Origin: Litorivicinus sp.
Lineage (GTDB): Bacteria > Pseudomonadota > Gammaproteobacteria > Pseudomonadales > Litorivicinaceae
Reading direction: 5' to 3'
NCBI GenBank assembly: GCA_028339155.1
Contig: JAOLBK010000010.1
Coordinates: forward strand, 32,408-96,407
DNA: 64,000 nt
The position numbers were made by a program, and so were the translations under genes. Each line of letters begins with the position of its first letter. Positions within the stretch are counted from its first letter, which is position 1. The notes beneath the pieces are model-generated. The model searched no databases. It saw only the letters and a list, made by a program, of their open reading frames with translations, and had not been told where the DNA came from. This document shows, one piece after another, positions 35,229 through 43,452 of this stretch.

Positions 35229-36146
35229 CTATCCAGATTGGGTATTGGTCCTGATAATATAGTCTTGTGTGCATCGTTTTAAAAACGCTATGAAAACCCG
35301 AGTTTTTTGCGGTTGCAGACGACGTGAGTTGGTCAGTGCAAAAATTGTGGCTCTTTGTTCTGGAAGAACCTGGGGGCAAACTTCGACCAAGTCACCTGAA
35401 CTCAAATGTTGTCCGCAGTAAAGCGCAGGCAATAGTGCGACACCGCCTCCCTGAAGAGTGATATCTCTTAGTATCACGGGATCGTTCACACTCATTAAAT
35501 GCCCCATGTCGATCGATTTTTTGGCGCCGGGACTTTTGACAACAAACCGATCTTTTTGATACCTGCGTTCGCAGAACTTTAGGTGAGGCCTAAGTGTAGA
35601 GATCTTTTCATCCCACTGATATTTTGATGCGTAGTCTTTGGAGGCTACCCAGATTAATGAGGTGTCGGCGATCTTGTGGGCAATAAATTCTGAATTCTCA
35701 ATGGGTCCGACGCTTACTGCAACATCAATTTCCTCATTCATTATGTTGAGATTAAAGGGTGATACCAGCACTTGAAGAATGACTTCTGGGAATTCTTTAT
35801 TGAATTCGGCGAGTCGCCCGCCAATAATTTCGCGGCTGAATCCCATCGGCATCGAGATTCTTAGTGGTCCAGTGGGAAGATTGGTTAACCCAATAATCTC
35901 CTCATTTGCGGCAGCCACGCCTTCCAAAATAATTTTTGCGTGCGTTAAAAATGTTTGGCCTTCACTCGTTGGGCGTAGTCGCCGAGTATTGCGATCGAAC
36001 AGACGGATCCCTAGATTGTCTTCAAGGCGAGCCAAAGTTCTACTTACAGTCGATTTTGGGATCTCGAGACGAAGGCTTGCAGCAGTGATTCCCCCCGTTT
36101 CGCTGATCGCGACGAATACCGGCAAATCATCAATGTTCCATTTCAT
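35229..36146 (-). CDS. LysR-family transcriptional regulator
   Basis: 305 residues: winged helix-turn-helix at residues 1-60 (AISETGGITAASLRLEIPKS, then TVSRTLARLEDNLGIRLFDR) and a C-terminal effector domain from about 90. It is divergent from ligAB with 97 bases between, the standard layout for a LysR activator of the adjacent catabolic operon. The effector may be a ring-cleavage intermediate or protocatechuate; the sequence does not say. It is the only clear DNA-binding regulator in the window. Confidence 0.9.
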   Translation of the reverse strand: MKWNIDDLPVFVAISETGGITAASLRLEIPKSTVSRTLARLEDNLGIRLFDRNTRRLRPTSEGQTFLTHAKIILEGVAAANEEIIGLTNLPTGPLRISMPMGFSREIIGGRLAEFNKEFPEVILQVLVSPFNLNIMNEEIDVAVSVGPIENSEFIAHKIADTSLIWVASKDYASKYQWDEKISTLRPHLKFCERRYQKDRFVVKSPGAKKSIDMGHLMSVNDPVILRDITLQGGGVALLPALYCGQHLSSGDLVEVCPQVLPEQRATIFALTNSRRLQPQKTRVFIAFLKRCTQDYIIRTNTQSG

Positions 36147-36243
36147 GGATAATTTATTTCAATTTCGACATATTGTTGTGATTTAGATACTAGTCTAGGC
36201 TCTGGTCATGTCAATAGAGAAAAGAGCTCTTTGAGGAAAGATA
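36147..36243. promoter_or_regulatory. Divergent lysR-ligAB control region
   Basis: 97-base A/T-rich gap between the two start codons. It must contain the promoters of both genes and the regulator's binding site. A -35-like TTGTGA (36176-36181) is visible but no convincing -10 partner, and I could not single out one T-N11-A box with confidence. GAGGA lies before ligA ATG 36244. Confidence 0.55.
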
Positions 36244-36642
36244 ATGGATACGAGAGATTATGACGATGTCCCGGGAACGTATGTTTTGGATAGCCGAACT
36301 TATCGGAAGGGATACCACGTAAATATGTTTCTTATGAGCTTGAACCGAGCCGAGTGCCGAGACACTTTTGCAGAGAACGAACGGGCTTATTTGGACACAT
36401 TTCCGATGACGGATGATCAAAAAGAGGCGGTCCTTGATCGGCGATATTTGGACTTATTAAAGCTCGGTGGAAACGTGTATTACGCTTTTAAACTCGTGTC
36501 TTACGATAAGCAGCCACCTCAAGTGATGTATGGACAAATGGCGCAACCGTCAATGAGCTTTGAAGAGTTTCAGGAGATGATGGGGAAAGGTGGACGATCC
36601 ATCGATGGCAATCGAACAATAGCGGAGTGGAACAATGGCTGA
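36244..36642 (+). CDS. ligA: Protocatechuate 4,5-dioxygenase alpha subunit
   Basis: 132 residues of the small, non-catalytic alpha subunit, which covers the active site of the beta subunit. LigA-like motifs: VLDSRTYRKGYHVNMFLMSL and LKLGGNVYYAFKLV. Together with LigB it performs extradiol cleavage of protocatechuate between C4 and C5, giving 4-carboxy-2-hydroxymuconate semialdehyde. It overlaps ligB by 8 bases, so the subunits are translationally coupled. Confidence 0.93.
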   Translation: MDTRDYDDVPGTYVLDSRTYRKGYHVNMFLMSLNRAECRDTFAENERAYLDTFPMTDDQKEAVLDRRYLDLLKLGGNVYYAFKLVSYDKQPPQVMYGQMAQPSMSFEEFQEMMGKGGRSIDGNRTIAEWNNG

Positions 36643-37474
36643 TTTGATCGCAGGTATGGGCACCTCTCATGTCCCTGGAGTGGGAGCTGCTATGGATAAT
36701 GGTAAAACTGATGAGGCGTACTGGAAGCCATTATTTGATGGATTAAAACCGCTTCGAGCGTGGCATGCTTCAAATGTGCCTGATGTAAATATTATTGTAT
36801 TTAACGATCATGCGACGTCTTACTCTTTGGATGGTTATTCTACATTTACTATTGGCGTCGGAGATCACTTTGAGCCCGCGGATGAAGGTTGGGGTCCTCG
36901 TAAGGTCCCAAACATGAAAGGGCACCCGGAACTGGCATGGCATATTGTAGAAGAGGTCATGGCCGAGGATTTTGATCTCGCGGTTGCGGCCAGTCTTGAT
37001 TTGGATCATGGCTTTACGGTGCCTCTGTCGATTGCCTATGATCAGCCAGATGTTTGGCCCACTTCGGTTATTCCTGTGTGCGTTAATGTAATTCAACACC
37101 CATTACCGACGGCTCTTCGTTGTTTTCGGCTTGGCCAAGCGATTGGCCGCGCCGTAGCCTCCTTCCCAAAAGATATGTCGGTCGCCATTTGGGGCACGGG
37201 TGGATTGTCGCACCAACTTGGTGGTGAGCGCGTCGGAGTTGTGAATCCGGAATTCGATCAGATGTTTATGGATAATCTGACTCAGGACCCGATGGCGAAT
37301 ACCAAGCTATCGCATGCTGAATTTATTCGAGAGGCGGGATGCGAAGGCGTTGAAATGATTATGTGGAATGTAATGCGGGGCGCGTTAAATACCGAAGTGA
37401 CAGAGATATACAGATTCTATCATATTCCGGTTTCGGCGACGGCCTACGGCGCGATCATTCTTGAGAACAAATGA
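36635..37474 (+). CDS. ligB: Protocatechuate 4,5-dioxygenase beta (catalytic) subunit
   Basis: 279 residues of the class III extradiol dioxygenase fold. Iron ligands His12 (GTSHVPG), His59 (VFNDHATS) and Glu240 (GVEMIMW) match SYK-6 LigB His12, His61 and Glu242 with a constant two-residue offset; His193 in GLSHQLGG is the likely catalytic base. It starts inside the end of ligA. The enzyme is cytoplasmic and uses O2 and Fe(II). Confidence 0.95.
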   Translation: MADLIAGMGTSHVPGVGAAMDNGKTDEAYWKPLFDGLKPLRAWHASNVPDVNIIVFNDHATSYSLDGYSTFTIGVGDHFEPADEGWGPRKVPNMKGHPELAWHIVEEVMAEDFDLAVAASLDLDHGFTVPLSIAYDQPDVWPTSVIPVCVNVIQHPLPTALRCFRLGQAIGRAVASFPKDMSVAIWGTGGLSHQLGGERVGVVNPEFDQMFMDNLTQDPMANTKLSHAEFIREAGCEGVEMIMWNVMRGALNTEVTEIYRFYHIPVSATAYGAIILENK

Positions 37475-37492
37475 TAAAGAAGGTAATGATAC

Positions 37493-38449
37493 ATGAGTAA
37501 AGTTCGAATTGGAGTGGCTGGAGCGAACGGCGCGTTTGGCACCAAGCATTTAGAGGCCTTGTCATGCATTGATGACGCGGAAATTACTGCGGTAATGGCC
37601 ACGACACTGGAAAAAGCCAGTGGAGTAGGTGATCGATTCAAAGTGCCGAATCGTTTCCAGGACTTTGATGCATTACTCGCTTGCAATGATATTGATGCAG
37701 TGATTTTAGCTACTCCGACTCAATTACATGCTGAGCAGGGACTAAAGGCAATGAATGCGGGTAAGCACGTGCTGATCGAGATTCCAATGTCTGATTCTTA
37801 TGCGAATTCTGAAGCGTTGGTAAAAAAGCAGGAAGAAACTCAGTTGGTAGCGATGGCCGGTCATGTTCGGCGTTTTAATCCTTCTCATCAGTGGATGCAT
37901 CAAAAGATCCAAGCAGGAGCATTAAATATTCAGCAATTGGATGTGCAAACCTACTTTTTTCGAAGAACTAACATGAATGCAAAAGGTGAGGCGCGGTCAT
38001 GGACGGATCATTTATTGTGGCATCATGCTTGTCACACCATCGATTTGTTTCAGTACCAATGTGGTGAAGAAATCAGTGAGGTTCATGCGGTACAGGGCCC
38101 GATCCATTCTGATCTTGGGATTGCAATGGATATGGCGATTCTTATGAAAACACCTTCTGGGAAGTTATGTACCCTGTCTTTGTCATTTAATAATGATGGT
38201 CCGATCGGGACTTATTTTCGTTACATCTGCGATAACGGAACTTACGTGGCTAGTTACGATGATTTGTTTGATGGTAATAATGAACAGGTCGATGTTTCGG
38301 GTGTCGCAGTGTCGATGAACGGCATTGAATTAATTGATCGCGAATTCGTTCGTGCTATTCGTGATGGTGTTGAGCCGAATAGTTCGTTGCGTCAGTGTTT
38401 GCCGGCGATGCGTGTGATGCATGAAATTGAGCAAAAAATGACCAATTAG
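37493..38449 (+). CDS. ligC: 4-Carboxy-2-hydroxymuconate-6-semialdehyde dehydrogenase
   Basis: 318-residue Gfo/Idh/MocA-type oxidoreductase. The Rossmann loop GVAGANGAFGTKHLEAL lies at residues 7-23, and ATPTQLHAEQGLKAMNAGKHVLIE has the family's conserved E-K-P-like position changed to HVLIEIP, as in LigC. It oxidises the hemiacetal form of the LigAB product to 2-pyrone-4,6-dicarboxylate with NADP. AGAAGG precedes ATG 37493, 18 bases after ligB. Confidence 0.92.
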   Translation: MSKVRIGVAGANGAFGTKHLEALSCIDDAEITAVMATTLEKASGVGDRFKVPNRFQDFDALLACNDIDAVILATPTQLHAEQGLKAMNAGKHVLIEIPMSDSYANSEALVKKQEETQLVAMAGHVRRFNPSHQWMHQKIQAGALNIQQLDVQTYFFRRTNMNAKGEARSWTDHLLWHHACHTIDLFQYQCGEEISEVHAVQGPIHSDLGIAMDMAILMKTPSGKLCTLSLSFNNDGPIGTYFRYICDNGTYVASYDDLFDGNNEQVDVSGVAVSMNGIELIDREFVRAIRDGVEPNSSLRQCLPAMRVMHEIEQKMTN

Positions 38450-38492
38450 GTGCTGACTGTAATGCTAAAACCTTTTTGTAGAGGATCAGGTA

Positions 38493-38708
38493 GTGAGTGA
38501 CCTTTCGTTCGCGTTCATTGGGGGAGGACTTAAGGCCAGATCCTTTTTGAGCGGACTGCCATCGGGTGTGACAGTGTCAGCCTTCGTAGATCCGATGCTC
38601 ATCGTCGGTGAGGGTGCACATGCAATGGGACCGCCGTTGCATGGTTTCCTCGAAGATGCTCCTAAATCGTCACAACTCGTGGAGAAGCTTTCTGACTGCC
38701 TCGGTTAA
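38493..38708 (+). CDS. 71-residue ORF of unknown function, possible gene remnant
   Basis: GTG 38493 has a good GAGGA site 7 bases upstream and lies 43 bases after ligC, so it is likely translated. The sequence includes GVTVSAFVDP and, after a 12-residue gap, MGPPLHGF, faintly like the middle of pyridoxine-phosphate synthase PdxJ (VSLFID ... EIHTG), but it has neither that protein's start nor its end. It overlaps the next gene out of frame by about 89 bases. It may be a decayed or truncated gene, a true small protein, or mark a frameshift. Confidence 0.35.
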   Translation: MSDLSFAFIGGGLKARSFLSGLPSGVTVSAFVDPMLIVGEGAHAMGPPLHGFLEDAPKSSQLVEKLSDCLG

Positions 38709-39588
38709 TTTTCAGCGTCCTCAGACGGTTTGCTTTATCGGTTTTGGTGAGGCTGCGGAAGCCTTATGCGAAGGGTTTCTTCGTGCCGATTGCCGTGCAT
38801 GGGACGTAAAACTGGACGGAGTCGAACGAGATTCCATGGTCAAACGAATAGAAATTAAGGGAATTGTCGTTGCTGATTCGCTTGAAGACGGCGTGCGGGA
38901 TGCGGATTGGATTGTAAGTCTTGTGACTGCCGATCAAGCGGGTCTTGTTTGTCAGTCTGCGGCTGCCCTTATTAAAAAACGAGCGGTCTATCTTGAAATG
39001 AATTCGTGCTCGCCAGGCACAAAGCAACGGAACGCTCTCACGATCTCTGAGGCGGGAGGTGTTTTAATTGATGTTGCCATAATGAGTCCGGTGAACCCGC
39101 TTCGGATGGATACGCCGATGCTGATGTCGGGTGCAGGGGGGGATCAAGTTATTCGACTTTTTTCGGACTTTGGGTACGTGGTCGAGATTTTTGGTGAGGC
39201 CGTTGGTCAGGCATCTGCGGTCAAGATGACTAGGTCAATCATGATTAAAGGTATTGAGGCACTCAGTGCGGAGTGTTTATTAACCGCCAAAAAGTTAGGT
39301 ATTGAAGAGACAGTGATCGAATCTCTTAATAACAGCTTTCAAGGACTCGACTGGTCTACTCGGGGTGGCTATAACCTCGAGCGCATGTGCCGGCATGGCA
39401 TTCGGAGGGCGGCAGAGATGAGGGAGGTTGTTAATACCATCGAGGAAGCTGGCATTGATTCTGAGATGACTCGGTCGACAGTTCAGTGGCAGCAAAGAAT
39501 TGGTGAAATGGGATTGCAGCCATCCACAGATGATTTGGATGAGGTGGTGAATTTGGTCTTGAAGAAAATGACCGGATTCGTTGAATAA
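38620..39588 (+). CDS. NAD(P)-binding dehydrogenase with C-terminal DUF1932-like domain
   Basis: 322 residues from ATG 38620, which has GAGGG (38610-38614) at proper distance; in-frame GTG 38608 and ATGs at 38641 and 38656 are alternatives. Recognisable homology begins only about 35 residues in, at VCFIGFGEAAEALCEGF, the Rossmann loop of 6-phosphogluconate/3-hydroxyisobutyrate-type dehydrogenases. The middle has MSPVNPLRMDTPMLMSG and the C-terminal helical domain resembles DUF1932 (KMTRSIMIKGIEALSAE). It lies inside the lig operon between ligC and ligJ, but no step of the textbook pathway requires it. Confidence 0.8.
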   Translation: MQWDRRCMVSSKMLLNRHNSWRSFLTASVNFQRPQTVCFIGFGEAAEALCEGFLRADCRAWDVKLDGVERDSMVKRIEIKGIVVADSLEDGVRDADWIVSLVTADQAGLVCQSAAALIKKRAVYLEMNSCSPGTKQRNALTISEAGGVLIDVAIMSPVNPLRMDTPMLMSGAGGDQVIRLFSDFGYVVEIFGEAVGQASAVKMTRSIMIKGIEALSAECLLTAKKLGIEETVIESLNNSFQGLDWSTRGGYNLERMCRHGIRRAAEMREVVNTIEEAGIDSEMTRSTVQWQQRIGEMGLQPSTDDLDEVVNLVLKKMTGFVE

Positions 39589-39706
39589 TTTGGATACTGT
39601 TGACTGTTGGTCAGAATGATTAGATCTTTTTTGTTCAGAAATATGTGTTTTTGAGCCGTAATAAACCGATGCATGATTAGTAGTTAGAAATAAAGAAGGT
39701 TATACA

Positions 39707-40723
39707 ATGATAATAGACTGCCATGGACATTACACAACAACCCCTCCAGGCGTGGGCGCGTATCGCGAACAGCAAAAAGCTGCTGTTTCAGCAAATCCAG
39801 CCTTTGCTGGAGAAAAAGGCGTTGTCGCGGTTACTGATGAAGAAATCGGGGAGAGCATTGAACAGAACCAACTGAAGCTTCAAAAGGAACGTGGAACAGA
39901 CCTCACTATTTTTTCGCCAAGAGCGAGCTGGATGGGGCACCACGTCGGTAATGAATGGACCAGTCTTTACTGGACGCAACATCAGAATGACATTATCCGT
40001 CGTGTCTGTGACTTATTTCCGAGAAATTTTGCCCCAGTCGCTCAGTTACCACAGTCTCCAGGCGTGGATCCCGCAAAGTCAGTACCAGAAATCCGGCGGG
40101 TAGTCGAAGAGATGGGCTTTATTGGGATTAATCTGAATCCAGATCCCTCTGGTGGATATTGGCAAGATAAATCCCTATCTGACCGCGCTTTTTATCCAAT
40201 CTATGAAGTGATGTGTGAGCTAGATATTCCGGCGATGGTGCATGTCAGTGCTGCATGCAATGACTGTTTTCATACTACTGGATCTCATTATTTAGGGGCT
40301 GACACGACTGGATTTCAGCAATTGGTAATGTCCGATGTGTTTAAAGACTTTCCCACATTAAAAGTCATTATTCCGCATGGTGGCGGCGCTGTTCCTTATC
40401 ACTGGGGTCGGTTTAGAGGAATGATGCAGGACCAAGGCTATGCTCCTTTGGAAGAGTCGGCGTTACAGAATATTTACTTTGATACTTGCGTATATCATCA
40501 GCGCGGAATCGATCTTTTACTCGACATTATACCCATTAAAAATATTCTATTCGCATCGGAAATGATCGGTGCTGTGCGGGGAATAGATCCTGAAACTGGA
40601 CATTACTTTGACGACACGAAACGTTACATCGATAACAGCACTCGCCTGACTGGTGCAGAGAAGCAACAAATTTTCGCTGGCAATGCACAAACGGTATTCA
40701 GTCGTTTGCGGTTAGAGGTTTAG
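39707..40723 (+). CDS. ligJ: 4-Oxalomesaconate hydratase
   Basis: 338-residue amidohydrolase-superfamily enzyme. Metal-site motifs: DCHGHYTT at the N-terminus, [37 protein letters not shown] and [14 protein letters not shown] near the C-terminus, all characteristic of LigJ. It hydrates 4-oxalomesaconate to 4-carboxy-4-hydroxy-2-oxoadipate. A 118-base gap upstream could hold an internal promoter; AGAAGG precedes the ATG. It is followed one base later by ligK. Confidence 0.92.
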   Translation: MIIDCHGHYTTTPPGVGAYREQQKAAVSANPAFAGEKGVVAVTDEEIGESIEQNQLKLQKERGTDLTIFSPRASWMGHHVGNEWTSLYWTQHQNDIIRRVCDLFPRNFAPVAQLPQSPGVDPAKSVPEIRRVVEEMGFIGINLNPDPSGGYWQDKSLSDRAFYPIYEVMCELDIPAMVHVSAACNDCFHTTGSHYLGADTTGFQQLVMSDVFKDFPTLKVIIPHGGGAVPYHWGRFRGMMQDQGYAPLEESALQNIYFDTCVYHQRGIDLLLDIIPIKNILFASEMIGAVRGIDPETGHYFDDTKRYIDNSTRLTGAEKQQIFAGNAQTVFSRLRLEV

Positions 40724-40724
40724 T

Positions 40725-41402
40725 ATGGAAAAGAATGTTGTCGTACAAAAAATTCAACGTGTCAGTCCTGAAGTAATACAAGGATTAGCTGATTGCGGGG
40801 TGGCTACGGTGCATGAAGCACAGGGCCGTCGAGGATTGCTTGCAGATTATATGCGACCAATTCAACAGGACGTGGCTGTAGCTGGAAGCGCGATTACGGT
40901 GTCCGGTGCAGCAGGTGATAATTGGATGATGCACGTTGCCATTGAGCAATGTCAGTCAGGTGATATTTTGATCTTTGCACCGACATCCCCATCAAATCAT
41001 GGCTATTTTGGTGATTTACTGGCGACATCAGCGCAGGTTCGCGGCGTTGTTGGTTTAATTATTGAGGGCGGAGTGCGGGATACCCGAATTCTTAGAGAAA
41101 TGAAATTCCCTGTATGGTCCAAGTCAGTGTTTTCACAAGGAACAATCAAAGAAACATTGGGATCAGTCAATGTGTCGATGGTATGCGCGGATGAACTTAT
41201 CAATCCAGGTGATGTCATCATCGCTGATGATGATGGTGTTTGTGTAGTGCGTCGTGAAGAGGCACTACACGTGCTAGAAGCAGCAATGTCTCGTGAATCA
41301 AAAGAGATTGAAAAACGTGAGCGTCTCGCCAATGGTGAGCTCGGACTCGATATTTACAATATGCGATCGACATTGGCTGAGAAGGGTTTGAAATATGTCT
41401 GA
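40725..41402 (+). CDS. ligK: 4-Carboxy-4-hydroxy-2-oxoadipate aldolase
   Basis: 225-residue RraA-family metal-dependent aldolase. [19 protein letters not shown] and [14 protein letters not shown] (the Gly-Val-Arg-Asp motif with substrate Arg and metal Asp) are present, and [22 protein letters not shown] matches HMG/CHA aldolases rather than RNase E inhibitors. It splits the LigJ product to pyruvate and oxaloacetate, the final pathway step. Starts 2 bases after ligJ and overlaps ligU by 8 bases. Confidence 0.92.
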   Translation: MEKNVVVQKIQRVSPEVIQGLADCGVATVHEAQGRRGLLADYMRPIQQDVAVAGSAITVSGAAGDNWMMHVAIEQCQSGDILIFAPTSPSNHGYFGDLLATSAQVRGVVGLIIEGGVRDTRILREMKFPVWSKSVFSQGTIKETLGSVNVSMVCADELINPGDVIIADDDGVCVVRREEALHVLEAAMSRESKEIEKRERLANGELGLDIYNMRSTLAEKGLKYV

Positions 41403-42456
41403 CGGCGTCGCGTGCACATGGATGCGAGGCGGCACGTCCAAGGGGGGTATTTTTTTAGCTGAGGACCTTCCTTTAGATATTGAGGCACGCGATCAATTTC
41501 TATTAGAGGTTATGGGTTCTCCAGATACTCGTCAAATTGATGGGATGGGTGGTGCGGATCCTCTAACTTCGAAAGTAGGTGTCGTACAATTATCTAAAAG
41601 AGACGGGGTTGATGTGGATTATCTGTTTTTGCAGGTATTCGTCGATCAAGAGATCGTCACAGATGCTCAGAACTGTGGAAATATCCTTAGCGCAATTGGC
41701 CCATTTGCTATCGAAAAGGGATTGGTTCGCGCAAAAGCTGATGTAACTGAAGTAACCGTATTCATGGAAAATACCGGGCAAATTGCGATCCTTTCAGTGC
41801 AAACCCCTGGCGGCAGTGTGACTTATGCGGGTGATGCTCGGATTGATGGTGCTCCCGGTACGGCGTCGCCAGTGACTTGCGAATTTAAGGACACGGCCGG
41901 AAGTTCTTGTGGCTCACTTTTTCCGACAGGCTCTGTCGTTGACCGTGTCCAAAGTGTCGACGTGACCTGCATTGACAATGGAATGCCTGTCGTCATTTTA
42001 AAGGCTTCTGATTTTGGTGTCGTGGGCACGGAAAGTCGCGAAGAGCTTGATGGGAACATTGATTTGAAAGCCAAAATTGAAGCGATTCGCATTGAAGTTG
42101 GGCCGCTGATGAATCTTGGGGATGTCAGTAAAAAATCGGTTCCAAAGATGACATTGGTAAGCACAGCATTGAATGGTGGCTGCATCTCAACCCGGACATT
42201 TATTCCGCATCGTTGTCATGCATCTATTGGAGTGCTTGGTGCCGTGAGCGTTGCTACTGCTGCAGTGACAGAAGGTACGATTGCGTTTCCCCTAGCACGG
42301 TGTGGATCAGGTAACGAGAGAACTCTGGCGGTTGAGCATCCGAGTGGAGAAATGACAGTTGTTGCTAAGTTATCTGGAGGAGAAGTGCTGAGCGCGGCAC
42401 TTCTTCGCACCGCTCGCAAACTATTTGATGGGCGTGTTTTCGCTCGAACATTATAG
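41395..42456 (+). CDS. ligU: 4-Oxalomesaconate tautomerase (PrpF family)
   Basis: 353 residues of the PrpF fold, a diaminopimelate-epimerase-like double domain. [18 protein letters not shown] near the N-terminus and [19 protein letters not shown] are family signatures; [22 protein letters not shown] in the second domain is also typical. LigU/GalD isomerises the keto or enol product of PDC hydrolysis to the form accepted by LigJ. It is translationally coupled to ligK and followed by ligI 10 bases later. Confidence 0.88.
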   Translation: MSDGVACTWMRGGTSKGGIFLAEDLPLDIEARDQFLLEVMGSPDTRQIDGMGGADPLTSKVGVVQLSKRDGVDVDYLFLQVFVDQEIVTDAQNCGNILSAIGPFAIEKGLVRAKADVTEVTVFMENTGQIAILSVQTPGGSVTYAGDARIDGAPGTASPVTCEFKDTAGSSCGSLFPTGSVVDRVQSVDVTCIDNGMPVVILKASDFGVVGTESREELDGNIDLKAKIEAIRIEVGPLMNLGDVSKKSVPKMTLVSTALNGGCISTRTFIPHRCHASIGVLGAVSVATAAVTEGTIAFPLARCGSGNERTLAVEHPSGEMTVVAKLSGGEVLSAALLRTARKLFDGRVFARTL

Positions 42457-42465
42457 GAGATCGCT

Positions 42466-43341
42466 ATGGATCCTGATTATTTGCCATTTCATGAAAACCC
42501 GAAAAAGCCTGACTATGTTCCACCGGTGGGCGCTGTTGACTCGCATTGTCATGTGTTCGGCCCAGCGAATCTATTCCCTTATCACCCCAATAGAAAATAC
42601 ACCCCTTGTGATGCACCAAAGGAGTCATTGTTTGCATTGCGTGATTTTTTGGGATTTGAGAAAAATGTCATTGTCCAAGCGAGCTGTCATGGAACAAATA
42701 ATGCGGCTTTGGTTGATGCTCTGAATTCTGCTGATGGTGCAGCAAGGGGTGTCTCAGTCTTATCGCCAGATGTATCAGATGAAGAGCTCAATGCATTGAA
42801 TCTAGCTGGGGTGTGCGGGGTGCGATTTAATTTTGTTAAACGCTTGGTTGATTCGACACCACGATCAGTCTTTGAAACGCTTGCCTCAAGAGTTAAGCCT
42901 CTCGGTTGGCATATTGTGGTTTATTTTGAATCGCCTGATCTTGAGGATTTGAGGCCATTTTTAGAATCATTGGCTAGGGATCAAATTGTGGTGGTCGACC
43001 ATATGGGTAGGCCGGATGTCGGTTTGGGAGTTGAAAGTAAAGAATTTCAATCATTCATATCTTTGTTAGATCAAAATGAGAATATTTGGACAAAAGTCAG
43101 TTGCCCTGAGCGTTTAACCAACCAGGCTCCTGATTATTCTGATGTGACGCCTTTTGGTAAAGCACTTGTAGAAACGTTTCCTGATCGGGTGCTTTGGGGT
43201 ACGGACTGGCCTCATCCAAACATGACATCACACATTCCGGATGATGGATCACTTGTCGATGTCATTCCGGAAATTGCGGTTAATGATGATTTGCAGAGAC
43301 GTTTATTGGTCGACAATCCGATGCGATTGTATTGGAAGTGA
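42466..43341 (+). CDS. ligI: 2-Pyrone-4,6-dicarboxylate lactonase
   Basis: 291-residue amidohydrolase. VDSHCHVFGPANLFPYHPNRKYTP near residue 25 is a PDC hydrolase hallmark; VVDHMGRPDV, KVSCPERLTNQ and LWGTDWPHPNM follow in the expected order. It opens the lactone formed by LigC. AGGAG lies just before ATG 42466. It is the last gene of the lig operon and is followed by a hairpin and the convergent quiC gene. Confidence 0.93.
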   Translation: MDPDYLPFHENPKKPDYVPPVGAVDSHCHVFGPANLFPYHPNRKYTPCDAPKESLFALRDFLGFEKNVIVQASCHGTNNAALVDALNSADGAARGVSVLSPDVSDEELNALNLAGVCGVRFNFVKRLVDSTPRSVFETLASRVKPLGWHIVVYFESPDLEDLRPFLESLARDQIVVVDHMGRPDVGLGVESKEFQSFISLLDQNENIWTKVSCPERLTNQAPDYSDVTPFGKALVETFPDRVLWGTDWPHPNMTSHIPDDGSLVDVIPEIAVNDDLQRRLLVDNPMRLYWK

Positions 43342-43358
43342 CTGATCGTTAATTAACG

Positions 43359-43394
43359 AACCGCTGCGCTGAAGTATTGTTCGGTGCAGTGGTT
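43359..43394. terminator. Probable terminator between ligI and quiC
   Basis: AACCGCTGC (43359-43367) pairs with GCAGTGGTT (43386-43394), with one G-T pair, across an 18-base loop. TTCTGTTG follows. Position between two convergent stops supports a terminator role, though the U-tract is broken. Confidence 0.45.
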
Positions 43395-43452
43395 TCTGTT
43401 GCTCTGACCAGTGATGACTACATGAATCTGCGTTGGTTAAGGTAGATGTGAA

